A stretch of DNA of 64,000 nucleotides from contig JBOEHE010000044.1 of the NCBI GenBank assembly GCA_050633785.1, forward strand, positions 1 to 64,000, in the 5' to 3' direction. The notes under the pieces were generated by a model. The model did no database searches. It was given only the letters and a program-made list of their open reading frames with translations, and was not told where the DNA came from. This document shows, in pieces, positions 8,700 to 17,797 of this stretch (the stretch's first letter is position 1; each line of letters starts with the position of its first letter). This stretch comes from CALKZN01 sp050633785. Lineage in GTDB: Bacteria > Pseudomonadota > Gammaproteobacteria > Arenicellales > Arenicellaceae. Position numbers and translations under genes: made by a program.

Positions 8700-9704
8700 A
8701 TGTATAAGAGCTATTTTCTGGCGTTTCTGGTTGGCTCGATAAGCTGTGGTAATGCATTGGCTGATGATCTGTTTGCGCAGTGCTTGCAGCAATCGGTTTT
8801 GACGGCTGATGATTCTGTCACAGTTGCCCAGCTCAGAGAAAATTGTGCGGGTTTTGTCAGTGAAAACAGTCGCGAGAGCAGTGCTTCTGTGAACAAAAGT
8901 AAGACCTATATTGGCACAGATATGATTGAAACTGCAGAGCCAGAGCCACTGAAAACCTCTACTAAAACAGCTTTTGTATTGCAACATAAAGACAATTACA
9001 TGCTGCCGATTTCTTATTATGAGAGGCGCTCGGCTGAGGAGTTTAGCGATGAACAAGGCGAGTTGCTTGATAATAAAGAAATTAAATTTCAGTTCAGTTT
9101 GAAAACTCGCATTATCAATAATCTATTGAAATCGGGAGGGCAGTTATACGTTGCCTATACCAATCAATCCTATTGGCAAGCCTACAATGGAGCCATATCT
9201 AGACCGTTTCGAGAGACCAACCATCAGCCTGAATTATTTCTCGATTACAGCCTGGATTATTCGTGGTTGGGCTGGCGTTTTTCACTGCTGCGCTTTGGAC
9301 TTGAACATCAGTCAAATGGTCGCTCTGAACCTTTATCCAGAAGTTGGAACCGGTTTTATACCCAATTTCAGTTTGAGTCTGATCGCAGTATGATCAGCTT
9401 TCGACCTTGGTGGCGCATTCCAGAAAGTAAAGAACAGGATGATAACCCAGATATAGAAGATTTCATGGGTAAGTTTGAGCTCAATGGCCTGCATGAACTT
9501 GGCAAACATCAGGTCCAATGGTTGTTACGAAATAACCTGAAAAGCGACAATAAAGGAGCGCTACGACTCGAATGGAGCTACCCAGTATATGAGGGGAATC
9601 AGGTGCGCTTATATCTGCAGTATTTTGATGGATATGGTGAGAGTCTGATTGATTATGATCGTCGTTCAAGGCGCATTGGTCTGGGTTTCAAATTGAACCG
9701 TTAA
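8700..9704 (+). CDS. pldA: Outer-membrane phospholipase A (OMPLA)
   Basis: A 334-aa outer-membrane beta-barrel hydrolase that removes acyl chains from phospholipids reaching the outer leaflet. It has a signal peptide (cleavage after NALA, residue 21), a variable spacer to about residue 95, then the barrel. Catalytic residues are His203 and Ser205 in EHQSNG and Asn217 in SRSWNR, at the same spacing as E. coli His142, Ser144 and Asn156. YTNQSYWQ, RETNHQPEL and the C-terminal YGESLIDY are also diagnostic. It follows the channel gene by 20 bases, so it is probably co-transcribed. Confidence 0.95.
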   Translation: MYKSYFLAFLVGSISCGNALADDLFAQCLQQSVLTADDSVTVAQLRENCAGFVSENSRESSASVNKSKTYIGTDMIETAEPEPLKTSTKTAFVLQHKDNYMLPISYYERRSAEEFSDEQGELLDNKEIKFQFSLKTRIINNLLKSGGQLYVAYTNQSYWQAYNGAISRPFRETNHQPELFLDYSLDYSWLGWRFSLLRFGLEHQSNGRSEPLSRSWNRFYTQFQFESDRSMISFRPWWRIPESKEQDDNPDIEDFMGKFELNGLHELGKHQVQWLLRNNLKSDNKGALRLEWSYPVYEGNQVRLYLQYFDGYGESLIDYDRRSRRIGLGFKLNR

Positions 9705-9736
9705 TCCAGCTATTCATTAAACACAAATCAGGAACA

Positions 9737-9783
9737 TAAAAAAGCCTTTACCTCATTAAGGCAGAGGCAAAGGCTTTGTTTTA
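9737..9783. terminator. Bidirectional terminator between pldA and nhaD
   Basis: AAAGCCTTTACCTC (9741-9754) pairs with GAGGCAAAGGCTTT (9764-9777) with one mismatch and a 9-base loop. It is flanked by an A run on the left and GTTTT on the right, so it can end transcripts from both convergent genes. Confidence 0.85.
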
Positions 9784-9825
9784 TAAAAACGCTAAATAGT
9801 GATTAGCGAGATTCTTACTGAGTTT

Positions 9826-11268
9826 TTAAAACATGTTGGCATTTAGCCACAGGTGGCACAGGATACTGGCTATGTAACCAAGTGCTATGACTGGTGCCCA
9901 TTTCAAGTGCCCGAAGAAAGTGTAATAGCCACGGGCCTGTCCCATCAGGGCGACACCAGCTGCTGATCCAACTGACAACATGCTGCCGCCAACACCAGCG
10001 GTCAAAGTGACCAATAGCCACTGACCTTCGCTCATTTCAGGGTTCATGGTTAATACGGCAAACATCACTGGGATATTATCAACTATGGCGGACAAAACGC
10101 CGACCACGGCATTGGCATAGGTATGATTCCAGCCGGTATACATGACTTCGGAGATATTGGCCAGGTAACCGATAAATCCGAGTCCACCAACACACATGAT
10201 AACGCCAAAGAAAAAGATCAATGTATCCCATTCAGCCATGGAAACTTTGCGAAACACATCAAAAGGTCGGGCTTTTTCCAGTTCTTCAAGCGTGTACTCA
10301 TTGTCATCCTGCAATTTTAAATCCAATGCTTTCTGCTCACGACGTTTGGCAAAATAGCCGAAAAACTGCAAGTAGGCAAAACCTGTCATCATGCCCATTG
10401 CCGGAGGCAAATGTAAGGCTGCATGAAAAGAAATGGCTGTTACTATTGTCAGTAGGAATAAGGCAATAACGACTTTAGCGCCTGGTTTCAGTGTTGCAAC
10501 TTCGTTGACTTTGTCGGGGGTTCCTGAACCGATAAAAGCACTCATGATAGCGGCGGGTATAATAAAGTTCACCAGAGATGGGATCAGTAATTTGAAGAAG
10601 GTTGAAAATGGCAGGATTCCTTCTTGCCAGACCATCAGTGTGGTGATGTCGCCAAAAGGGCTGAAGGCACCGCCAGCATTGGCTGCCACGACAATGTTGA
10701 TGCAGGCAATGTTGATGAATTTAGCATTACCTTTGCCAACGGCCAACACCACTGAGCACATGATCAATGCGGTTGTCAGATTGTCTGCTACAGGAGAAAT
10801 AAAGAAAGCAAGGAACCCTGTTACCCAGAATAGAGCGCGGTAACTGAAACCAGCTTTAATCAGCCAGACTCGGAGTGCATTGAACACACCACGTTCTTCC
10901 ATCGCCGAAATATAGGTCATGGCAACTAATAGGAACAGCATCAATTCTGCAAATTCAAGCAGATTGTGTTCCAGTGCTTGTTCTGCGGCAAGTGGCATGC
11001 CGTTTTGCACATAGACCCAGGCAATGGCAGCCCAGATTATACCGGCAGCCAGTGTTACCGGTTTCGATTTACGCAAATGTAAAAACTCTTCCGCCATAAC
11101 TAGCAGATAAGCAACTACAAAAATAAAGATGGCGAAATAGCCAATACCAGATGAGGTCAAATCGAGCCTTTCAACATCGCCAGCAGCGAGTGAAATTGTC
11201 GGAAAAAGAAGAAGGAAAGGCAGTAACAAAGCACACGAAAGTCGTGATGCGGGGCGTGACATGTTCAT
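9826..11268 (-). CDS. nhaD: Na+/H+ antiporter NhaD
   Basis: A 480-aa inner-membrane antiporter of the NhaD family, which exchanges Na+ or Li+ for protons and is typical of marine and alkaliphilic bacteria. A signal-like N-terminus (cleavage near LAAG) is followed by about 12 hydrophobic segments. Family-typical polar motifs inside membrane segments are ISPVADNLTTALIM, NAGGAFSPFGDITTLM, SAIVDNIPVMFAVL and GVGGSMLSVGSAAGVALM; the conserved Asp and Ser/Thr residues carry the ions. It is convergent with pldA. Confidence 0.93.
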   Translation of the reverse strand: MNMSRPASRLSCALLLPFLLLFPTISLAAGDVERLDLTSSGIGYFAIFIFVVAYLLVMAEEFLHLRKSKPVTLAAGIIWAAIAWVYVQNGMPLAAEQALEHNLLEFAELMLFLLVAMTYISAMEERGVFNALRVWLIKAGFSYRALFWVTGFLAFFISPVADNLTTALIMCSVVLAVGKGNAKFINIACINIVVAANAGGAFSPFGDITTLMVWQEGILPFSTFFKLLIPSLVNFIIPAAIMSAFIGSGTPDKVNEVATLKPGAKVVIALFLLTIVTAISFHAALHLPPAMGMMTGFAYLQFFGYFAKRREQKALDLKLQDDNEYTLEELEKARPFDVFRKVSMAEWDTLIFFFGVIMCVGGLGFIGYLANISEVMYTGWNHTYANAVVGVLSAIVDNIPVMFAVLTMNPEMSEGQWLLVTLTAGVGGSMLSVGSAAGVALMGQARGYYTFFGHLKWAPVIALGYIASILCHLWLNANMF

Positions 11269-11491
11269 ACGAAAAACTTTAAGCTGAAGTGAATGTTGAT
11301 TGAGTTTTAATGAACTCAGGTTCAGGGCGGCGGTATCATAGCAACGACCAAATGAAATTGCATGGCTTTATACAATAAAAGAGTAAGAAAATGACGGTGA
11401 CCCTACGGGGTATGGCTAAAATTCTCTCATACTCCGAGGGCACCGAGTACTCTAGGTCAATATTTTAGTGTCTACAGGCCCTGGGTGTAGA

Positions 11492-12388
11492 TCAACGATT
11501 CAAATAAGACCACAGGCTTTCTGCCTCATTGGACAGGCGTTTGTTGGAACGAAACAGAATGATGTCCAGATCAACTGACAAATCATCACTGCCTATTTTA
11601 ACCAGATCACCGCGTTTCAGTTCCGGTTTGATACAGATTTCTGGTACCCAGCCTGCGCCCATGCCCTGAATGGCCATAGCTTTGATTGACTCTGTCACGG
11701 AGTTTTCATAAACGCAGGTGAATGGGTAGTCCGGGCAGACATTATTGATCATTGTGTCAGTGATTTTGCCCATCAGGCAGCCTGGGGTATAGGCTAGATA
11801 GTTAACCGGTGTTCTTGCTTTCAGGTCAAAGTTAAACAACGGTTGGTTATTGTCATCGGTGCCACTGACCAGAATCAGCTTATCAACAGCGAGTCTTTTT
11901 GACATGAACCCGCTGGGATCCAGCAGGTAGGGCATCAGGGCATTTGAATAAGACAGCATGAACTCAGCTTGCCCTGATTTGAGCATTTCAACACAGTCAT
12001 GCACATTATTGGCGTCAACCGATGAATGAGTAACAGCAAAATTCTGGTGGATTTCTGTCATCCATTCAGCAAAGAAATTGATAACCAGCGTGTGCAGAGC
12101 GGTGAAGCGGACAAAGTTTTGTTTGGTATGCGTTTTTTGCCGACATTCATCGACGGTTCGGTGCAGGCTATTCAAAAAATCTTGTGCTGCAATGCGAAAA
12201 TGCTGGCCTTCGTCAGTCAGAGTGAATGGATGTACATTTCGGTCGACCAATGGCACACCAACCCAGTGCTCTAAAGCCGCAATACGACGGCTGAAAGCGG
12301 GTTGGCTGATATTGCGTGTTTTTGACGCAACTGTGAAGTTTTTAGAGGACGCTAACTGCAGAAAGTCGTCGATCCATTCAATGTCCAT
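11492..12388 (-). CDS. LysR-family transcriptional regulator
   Basis: A 298-aa LysR-type regulator with an N-terminal winged helix-turn-helix (residues 1-62, containing NFTVASKTRNISQPAFSRRI) and a C-terminal effector-binding domain. The N-terminus WIDDFLQLASSKNFT resembles the HypT/YjiE branch. It is divergent from the Asp/Glu racemase gene, with two palindromic T-N11-A boxes between them, so it probably controls the amino-acid cluster that follows. The co-inducer is unknown. Confidence 0.88.
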   Translation of the reverse strand: MDIEWIDDFLQLASSKNFTVASKTRNISQPAFSRRIAALEHWVGVPLVDRNVHPFTLTDEGQHFRIAAQDFLNSLHRTVDECRQKTHTKQNFVRFTALHTLVINFFAEWMTEIHQNFAVTHSSVDANNVHDCVEMLKSGQAEFMLSYSNALMPYLLDPSGFMSKRLAVDKLILVSGTDDNNQPLFNFDLKARTPVNYLAYTPGCLMGKITDTMINNVCPDYPFTCVYENSVTESIKAMAIQGMGAGWVPEICIKPELKRGDLVKIGSDDLSVDLDIILFRSNKRLSNEAESLWSYLNR

Positions 12389-12411
12389 TTTGTGGCACCT
12401 TATTATTAGTG

Positions 12412-12455
12412 ATGCAAAGTATGCATGATTAAATTGAAGTTTGCATTGGGCAAAC
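12412..12455. promoter_or_regulatory. Two LysR-type boxes in a divergent promoter
   Basis: Two short perfect palindromes: ATGCAAAGTATGCAT (12412-12426) and GTTTGCATTGGGCAAAC (12439-12455). Each contains the T-N11-A core recognised by LysR-family proteins, and their centres are 28 bases apart. They lie between the LysR start (12388) and the racemase start (12514), where a recognition site and an activation site would be expected. Confidence 0.55.
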
Positions 12456-12513
12456 GAAAAACGAAACTATAGCATAAATTTTCTATTAACAAAGATCGGT
12501 ATGCGGGATTCGA

Positions 12514-13209
12514 ATGTTAGGTGTTTTAGGTGGAATGGGGCCATTGGCCACGGTTGATTTCATGAAAAAGCTGGTTGCTGAAACTCGCGTGGCAACTGAT
12601 CAATGCCATATCCCAACGGTGGTCTGGTCCGTCCCACAAGTGGCGGATAGAAGCCAGTATATTATGCAGCAAGGGGAAAGCCCTTACCCTGGTTTGCTAA
12701 ATGGAGTCTTCAAGCTGAAAAGTCTTGGGGCTATTGTTATCGCTATTCCCTGCAATACAGCGCATTACTGGGCTGATGAGCTAATGCAACATTCAGGGAT
12801 AATGATATTGCATATTGCTGATGCTGTTATGAACCAGATAAAACGACGCCTGCCACAAGGTGGCAAAGTCGGGTTGTTAGCCACAACAGGAACGCTACGG
12901 GCTCAAATTTATCAAAACCGGGTGCTGCTTGATGCCGATAAATGGCAACTGGTATTACCCGATGACTATAACCAATCACTTCTGATGCAAGGTATTCGCG
13001 AGGCAAAGTCAGGCAAAGTTGATAGTGCTCGAAATATTTTTCAACAGCAAGTTAAGGTCTTGAAAGCTGCTGGTGCTGAGCTGGTCATCCTTGGTTGTAC
13101 TGAATTGCCAAGCGTACTCGATCAAGATCCTTACTTAATAGATAGCAATCTGGCTTTAGCTCGACGATGTACCGAGTGGCACCGAGCTAATTATGCTGGT
13201 GTTGTTTGA
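12514..13209 (+). CDS. Aspartate/glutamate racemase family protein
   Basis: A 231-aa cofactor-independent racemase. Both catalytic cysteines are present: Cys80 in IPCNTAH and Cys195 in LGCTELP. The N-terminus MLGVLGGMGPLATVDF is typical of aspartate racemases (RacD/YgeA group). It would interconvert L- and D-aspartate or glutamate in the cytoplasm. It is followed by an amino-acid ABC transporter on the same strand and faces a LysR regulator. The exact substrate cannot be read from the sequence; a broad-specificity YgeA-like enzyme is the alternative. Confidence 0.88.
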   Translation: MLGVLGGMGPLATVDFMKKLVAETRVATDQCHIPTVVWSVPQVADRSQYIMQQGESPYPGLLNGVFKLKSLGAIVIAIPCNTAHYWADELMQHSGIMILHIADAVMNQIKRRLPQGGKVGLLATTGTLRAQIYQNRVLLDADKWQLVLPDDYNQSLLMQGIREAKSGKVDSARNIFQQQVKVLKAAGAELVILGCTELPSVLDQDPYLIDSNLALARRCTEWHRANYAGVV

Positions 13210-13302
13210 TGGTGTGCAACCCAGGCTTGTGTTGCGCTCAACAGAAACAGAATTTAAGAAATGAATTAGCAATTTATATAACGATACAAAAGAGAGGTAA
13301 TC

Positions 13303-14145
13303 ATGAAATTGAAGCAAAAACCATTAACCGCACTGATCAGTGCTGTCTTATTGACCGCAAGCTCAGCAATTCTGGCAGCTGAATGCAATAACGAAACCTG
13401 GAATAAAATAATGCAACGCGGCGAGATTACCGTTGGTGTTAAATCAGATACTAAACCCTGGGGATATCTGGATACCAGTGGTGAGTTGATCGGCATGGAA
13501 GTCGATATGGCCAGAGACATTGCTGACACGATGGGAGTGAAACTCAAATTGGTTGGGGTTCAATCTTCAAATCGCATGCAGTTTCTCGAGCAAGGGAAAA
13601 TTGACTTGATGATAGCAACGATGTCGGATCGTGATGATCGGCGCAAAATAGTGGGTGTTGCGCTGCCTAATTACTACAGCTCGGGTACGAATGTTATGGC
13701 GCCCAAAGCATTGAAATTTACCGATTGGAGTCAACTTAAAGGTAAGCCTGTCTGCGGTAAACAAGGTGCTTTTTATAACAAAATCATTGAAGAACGGTAT
13801 GGCGCAAAAGTAACGGCTTATTCTGGCAATGCGGAAGCTAAACAGGCCCTGCGCGATAGAAAATGTGTAGGCTGGGTTTATGATGATAGTGTCATTGCGG
13901 CAGACCTGGCGTCTGGACAGTACGCTGAATTTGAAATGCCATTCAAAACCGAAGATGACAACCCATGGGCTCTGGCTGTGCCAATAGACGAGCAAGCCTG
14001 TGTCTTTGGGCAGTTTATGTCGGGAGTGCAGTATAACTGGCATCGTTCAGGCAAGTTACTGGAGCTGGAGAAAAAATGGGGAATTAATGCCAGCAACTAT
14101 TTACTGGCGCAAAAAGACCGTTATCAGGATTGGTTGGCTAAATAA
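13303..14145 (+). CDS. Polar amino-acid ABC transporter substrate-binding protein
   Basis: A 280-aa periplasmic binding protein (SBP_bac_3 family) with signal peptide cleavage near LAA (residues 1-26). Family features are ITVGVKSDTKPWGYLD, the GMEVDMARDIAD segment and FDDSV-like YDDSV near residue 190. AGAGAGG precedes the start. It heads the transporter operon (two permeases and an ATPase follow). It is clearly paralogous to the 17798-18607 protein: both share SSNRM, DLMIATM, PNYYSSGTNV and the GAFYN segment. Aspartate or glutamate is the likely ligand, from context. Confidence 0.88.
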   Translation: MKLKQKPLTALISAVLLTASSAILAAECNNETWNKIMQRGEITVGVKSDTKPWGYLDTSGELIGMEVDMARDIADTMGVKLKLVGVQSSNRMQFLEQGKIDLMIATMSDRDDRRKIVGVALPNYYSSGTNVMAPKALKFTDWSQLKGKPVCGKQGAFYNKIIEERYGAKVTAYSGNAEAKQALRDRKCVGWVYDDSVIAADLASGQYAEFEMPFKTEDDNPWALAVPIDEQACVFGQFMSGVQYNWHRSGKLLELEKKWGINASNYLLAQKDRYQDWLAK

Positions 14146-14162
14146 ACGGCTGTGTCGTGGCC

Positions 14163-14164
14163 NN
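14163..14164. other. Two undetermined bases
   Basis: The sequence reads CCNNTAAAAA here, between the binding-protein stop and the first permease. This is an assembly ambiguity and could hide an indel, but no coding sequence is affected. Confidence 0.99.
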
Positions 14165-14230
14165 TAAAAAACACTCTAATTTGGTGACTTTTGCAGGCCA
14201 TTTTTGTTAGCAATCAATACGTGATTTCAA

Positions 14231-14992
14231 ATGATAGATTTTATTCGTGTCTTTTTTCAGGATTTGGCTGAGGCCTACCCGAAATGGAATTTTATTTTTT
14301 TCTATGAACCGGCCCAGTGGGACAAGGTCGTTAATGGTATCTGGGTGACTTTGGAGCTGTCCATTGTCTGTGTAATTCTGAGTGTTGTGGTTGGTATATT
14401 CGGGGCCTGGGCACAAACGTCATCGTCCCGAATTCTACGCTATATAACTCAGGGCTATATCCAGTTTTTCAGAAATACACCGCCATTAATTCAGTTGTTA
14501 TTTTTCTTTTTTGCTCTGGGGCAGTTTACTCCCAGCATTACCGGACCGGATGGTTGGACAGAGCAACCCATTATTACGGCTGTCGGCTGGGCGATTATTT
14601 CATTGTCTCTGTTTGCCGGAGCTTATAATGTGGAGATTTTTCGCTCTGGTATTGAAGCTGTGCCGGAAAGCACAAAGGAAGCTGCTGCAGCACTTGGTTT
14701 TAATAGCCTGCAAACCTACCTCTATGTGGTTTTCCCGCTGGCGCTGCGGGTCAGTTTGCCAGCGCTGAATAATAATCTGGTTAATCTGGTTAAAACAACC
14801 AATCAGGCCATAGTCATTGCAGTTCCAGAATTGTTTTATGTCATGGTCACTATCTACAACGACTATTCATCTGCTCAGAATGCCTCAATGGCCTTTTTGT
14901 TTGTCTTTTATCTGACCTTGGTTGGTTCGCTGGTTTTTCTGATGAACTTCTGGGAGCGTTCATTGCGTATACCAGGTGTGGGGGATAATTAA
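14231..14992 (+). CDS. Amino-acid ABC transporter permease (HisM/GltJ type)
   Basis: A 253-aa inner-membrane permease with about five membrane segments. The polar amino-acid permease signature is visible as YIQFFRNTPPLIQLLFFFF. The EAA loop that contacts the ATPase is EAAAALGFNSLQTYLYVVFP (about residues 150-170). It pairs with the next permease; their genes are separated by a single base. The ribosome site is weak. Confidence 0.9.
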   Translation: MIDFIRVFFQDLAEAYPKWNFIFFYEPAQWDKVVNGIWVTLELSIVCVILSVVVGIFGAWAQTSSSRILRYITQGYIQFFRNTPPLIQLLFFFFALGQFTPSITGPDGWTEQPIITAVGWAIISLSLFAGAYNVEIFRSGIEAVPESTKEAAAALGFNSLQTYLYVVFPLALRVSLPALNNNLVNLVKTTNQAIVIAVPELFYVMVTIYNDYSSAQNASMAFLFVFYLTLVGSLVFLMNFWERSLRIPGVGDN

Positions 14993-14993
14993 G

Positions 14994-15893
14994 ATGAGAC
15001 CTATTATGAAATTACGTTCTCAAACGTGCAATAAAACGGATTCTTTTGCTGTTTTACATCCCGTTAAGACCATGGATGTGAATGCCAGCCAACTCAAGAG
15101 TTTTGTGGGCTGTTTGGCTGGAATACCTGTCCTGTGGTTTTATCTGGCTTTAGCGATATTACTGTTATACCCCGCCTGGGGCTATGCGCTTGGCACTGAG
15201 GCTTCGGCAACACCCATACAGGTGTTGTCTAAGTGGATTCCTGTACTGATAACAAAGGGCTTTGCACAAAATGTACTGATCAGCTTTTTTACCATGCTTC
15301 TAGGGACTCTGTTTGGTGTCATTTTGGGCTTGGGGCAAATTTCACTATCTTTGTGGGTGCGGCGTTTGAGTTATTTTATAACGCAGATATTTCGCAACTC
15401 TCCCTGGTTGGTGTTGTTGTTTATTATCATGCTGTCGTTTCCATTTCAGATAGAGATTGGCGACATCGTCATTGATATCCCAGATTGGTATAAGGCGGTG
15501 GTTGGTCTGGCATTGCCTATTATGGCGAATATTTCGGAGATTGTTCGAGGGGCGATCAAATCGGTGCCTAATGGACAGTGGGAAGCGGCTGAAAGCCTGG
15601 CTTTCTCTCGAACCCAGACACTGTGGCGGATAATTCTGCCGCAGATTATCAAACGCATGATTCCTCCCTGGATGAATTGGTATGCCATTCTGGCCATGGC
15701 GACGCCGTTGGTCTCGGTTCTGGGGGTGGATGAGATGGTCACAATGTCACGACAGGCCATGGAAGCAGAGAACAATGATCCAGCTTTGCTGGTGCCGTTT
15801 TACGGCTTTTGCCTGTTGGTCTTTTTTATCTATACCTATCCCATAGCGCGTTTCACGATTGCGCTGGAAAAGAAATATGCTGTAAAGCTGTAA
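14994..15893 (+). CDS. Amino-acid ABC transporter permease (second subunit)
   Basis: A 299-aa inner-membrane permease. The ATG at 14994, one base after the preceding stop codon and with GGGGG upstream, is preferred to a GTG at 14976. There is a long N-terminal cytoplasmic tail (about 40 residues), then membrane segments. The EAA loop reads EAAESLAFSRTQTLWRIILP. The conserved IFRNSPWLVLLF corresponds to the RNTP signature of the partner subunit. Confidence 0.9.
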   Translation: MRPIMKLRSQTCNKTDSFAVLHPVKTMDVNASQLKSFVGCLAGIPVLWFYLALAILLLYPAWGYALGTEASATPIQVLSKWIPVLITKGFAQNVLISFFTMLLGTLFGVILGLGQISLSLWVRRLSYFITQIFRNSPWLVLLFIIMLSFPFQIEIGDIVIDIPDWYKAVVGLALPIMANISEIVRGAIKSVPNGQWEAAESLAFSRTQTLWRIILPQIIKRMIPPWMNWYAILAMATPLVSVLGVDEMVTMSRQAMEAENNDPALLVPFYGFCLLVFFIYTYPIARFTIALEKKYAVKL

Positions 15894-15908
15894 CGTCAGG
15901 AATTTATT

Positions 15909-16679
15909 ATGTCTATGAATACATCAAAACAAACATTGTCTGAAAACAAAGAGCCTATAGTCATTGCAAAGAACGTGCAGAAACGCTTTGGTGATCTGGA
16001 AGTGCTTAAGGGGATTTCTATCACCGTGAACAAGGGTGAAGTGATTTGCATTATTGGTCCGTCCGGATCTGGGAAATCGACTTTCATTCGCTGTATCAAC
16101 GCACTTAATAGCATCGAAGGAGGTTCCATCAGCGTTAAGGGCATCGAAGTGAGTGACCCCAAGTTGGATAAACTCGAGTTACGCAAAAATGTGGGCATGG
16201 TTTTTCAGCAATACAATCTGTTTCCCCATAAAACGGCGCTGGAAAATGTCATGATGGCGCCCATGCTGGTGCTTAAAAAAGACAAGGAAGCAGTTCGAAA
16301 AAAAGCAATGGAGTTGATCCGGCAGGTTCGTTTGGAAGGCAAGGAGCACAATTATCCCGGTGAGTTGTCAGGCGGGCAACAGCAACGAGTGGCTATTGCC
16401 AGATCATTGGCTATGGACCCCGAAGTGATGTTGTTCGACGAAGTCACTGCCGCATTGGACCCGGAAACGGTGAAAGAAGTTCTTGTCGCGATCAAAGATC
16501 TGGCCAAAACAGGAATGACCTGCATTCTGGTAACGCATGAAATGGGTTTTGCCCGTGAAGTTGCTGATCATATTTATTTCACGGACAAAGGGGTGATTGT
16601 TGAGCACGGCCCACCAGCGACATTTTTCGATCAGGCCAAAGATCCTCGAACCAAAGAGTTTCTCGGGCAGATTCTTTGA
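15909..16679 (+). CDS. Amino-acid ABC transporter ATP-binding protein (GlnQ/GltL type)
   Basis: A 256-aa ABC ATPase with all motifs: Walker A GPSGSGKST, Q-loop VFQQYNLFPHKTALENV, signature LSGGQQQRVAIARSLAMDP, Walker B VMLFDEVTAALDP and the switch histidine in LVTHEMGFA. The HKTALENVMMAP stretch is typical of polar amino-acid importers. It completes the importer with the two upstream permeases. Confidence 0.95.
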   Translation: MSMNTSKQTLSENKEPIVIAKNVQKRFGDLEVLKGISITVNKGEVICIIGPSGSGKSTFIRCINALNSIEGGSISVKGIEVSDPKLDKLELRKNVGMVFQQYNLFPHKTALENVMMAPMLVLKKDKEAVRKKAMELIRQVRLEGKEHNYPGELSGGQQQRVAIARSLAMDPEVMLFDEVTAALDPETVKEVLVAIKDLAKTGMTCILVTHEMGFAREVADHIYFTDKGVIVEHGPPATFFDQAKDPRTKEFLGQIL

Positions 16680-16740
16680 GTCTGGTTTTTAATTTAACGG
16701 CTTTCAATGTAACAATTTCAGCCTTGATGGAGGGGTAACT

Positions 16741-17748
16741 ATGAGACATATCAATGTTTTTCAGGCTCTTATAAGACAACTCGTTTTAGTATTGCTGGCC
16801 ATTGCTTATATGGGGACTGCGTGGTCGTCAGAACCGATTGTTATCAGGTTTGCCCATTCATCGGCTGCTGATTCACCAAAGGGAAAAATGGCCAGACGCT
16901 TCAAAGAGTTGGTTGCTCAGAAACTGGGTGATCAGAATGTGCAGGTGCAGGTTTATCCCAATGGTTATTTGTTTGCTGATACCGCATTGATACCCGCTTT
17001 GCTGAAGAACCGGGTGCAGATTATTGCGACTCCCATTGCTAATTTGAAACCATACTCTAAGCGGATGCAATTATTCGACTTGCCATTTTTGTTTGTCAGC
17101 GAAAAAGCGGCATCACGTTTTTTACAGGGAGAGTATGGTTCTCGCATTTTACGGCTTCTGGGCAGAAGAGGTTTGCTTGGTTTGGGGTATTTGAATAATG
17201 GAATGAAACAACTGTCATCGTCTAACAGAGTTCTAGTGCCTGAGGATGTCAAGAATCTGAAGTTCTTGATTGCCGATTCGGATGTTACGGACTTTCAGTT
17301 TCGCACGGTTCAGGCTCGCCCGATTGTTGGAAGTTTGACTAAGGCAGCGACCATAATAGCCAGTGGCGCTGTGGATGGTCAGGAAAACACATGGTCTAAC
17401 ATTTATACGCAGCAAATCTATCAACATCAGGCGTATATTCTGGAGTCAAATCACGTCTATCTGGCTGATATGATTCTCACTTCTAAAACCGTATGGCAGT
17501 CTATTCCCGAACGTTTCCATAGACCGTTGAAGTCAGCGCTGAAATCCGCCATTGACTATGGCAACACGCTGGCTGCTGAACAATCAACGCGCGAAAAGCA
17601 ATTGATTCTGGACAGTGGGCTGTCAGAGATTTCCGCCATGACCGTGGAGCAGCGCGAACAATGGATTGAATCAATGCAGGATGTCTGGAAACACTTCGAA
17701 AATGATATTGGTTCAGACTTGATCAATGCTGCAGCATCTCAGCGGTGA
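16741..17748 (+). CDS. TRAP transporter substrate-binding protein (DctP family)
   Basis: A 335-aa periplasmic DctP-type receptor for organic acids or similar anions. It has a signal peptide (residues 1-30, cleavage near AWSS), then IVIRFAHSSAADSPKG, typical of the mature N-terminus. The conserved Arg and Asn appear in QARPIVG and QENTWSNIYTQQIY. GGAGG precedes the ATG. No DctQ or DctM membrane subunits are nearby, so its membrane partner must lie elsewhere. It lies inside an ABC amino-acid cluster, which is unusual. Confidence 0.88.
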   Translation: MRHINVFQALIRQLVLVLLAIAYMGTAWSSEPIVIRFAHSSAADSPKGKMARRFKELVAQKLGDQNVQVQVYPNGYLFADTALIPALLKNRVQIIATPIANLKPYSKRMQLFDLPFLFVSEKAASRFLQGEYGSRILRLLGRRGLLGLGYLNNGMKQLSSSNRVLVPEDVKNLKFLIADSDVTDFQFRTVQARPIVGSLTKAATIIASGAVDGQENTWSNIYTQQIYQHQAYILESNHVYLADMILTSKTVWQSIPERFHRPLKSALKSAIDYGNTLAAEQSTREKQLILDSGLSEISAMTVEQREQWIESMQDVWKHFENDIGSDLINAAASQR

Positions 17749-17797
17749 CAGGCTTTCGTCCGGCTTTAATATGCTAATCAAATTTAGGAGATTATCT

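Noticed and set aside
11395..11465. Possible terminator downstream of the LysR-type gene
   Set aside because: Only short, interrupted complementarity (for example CCCTACGGGG) and no T run.
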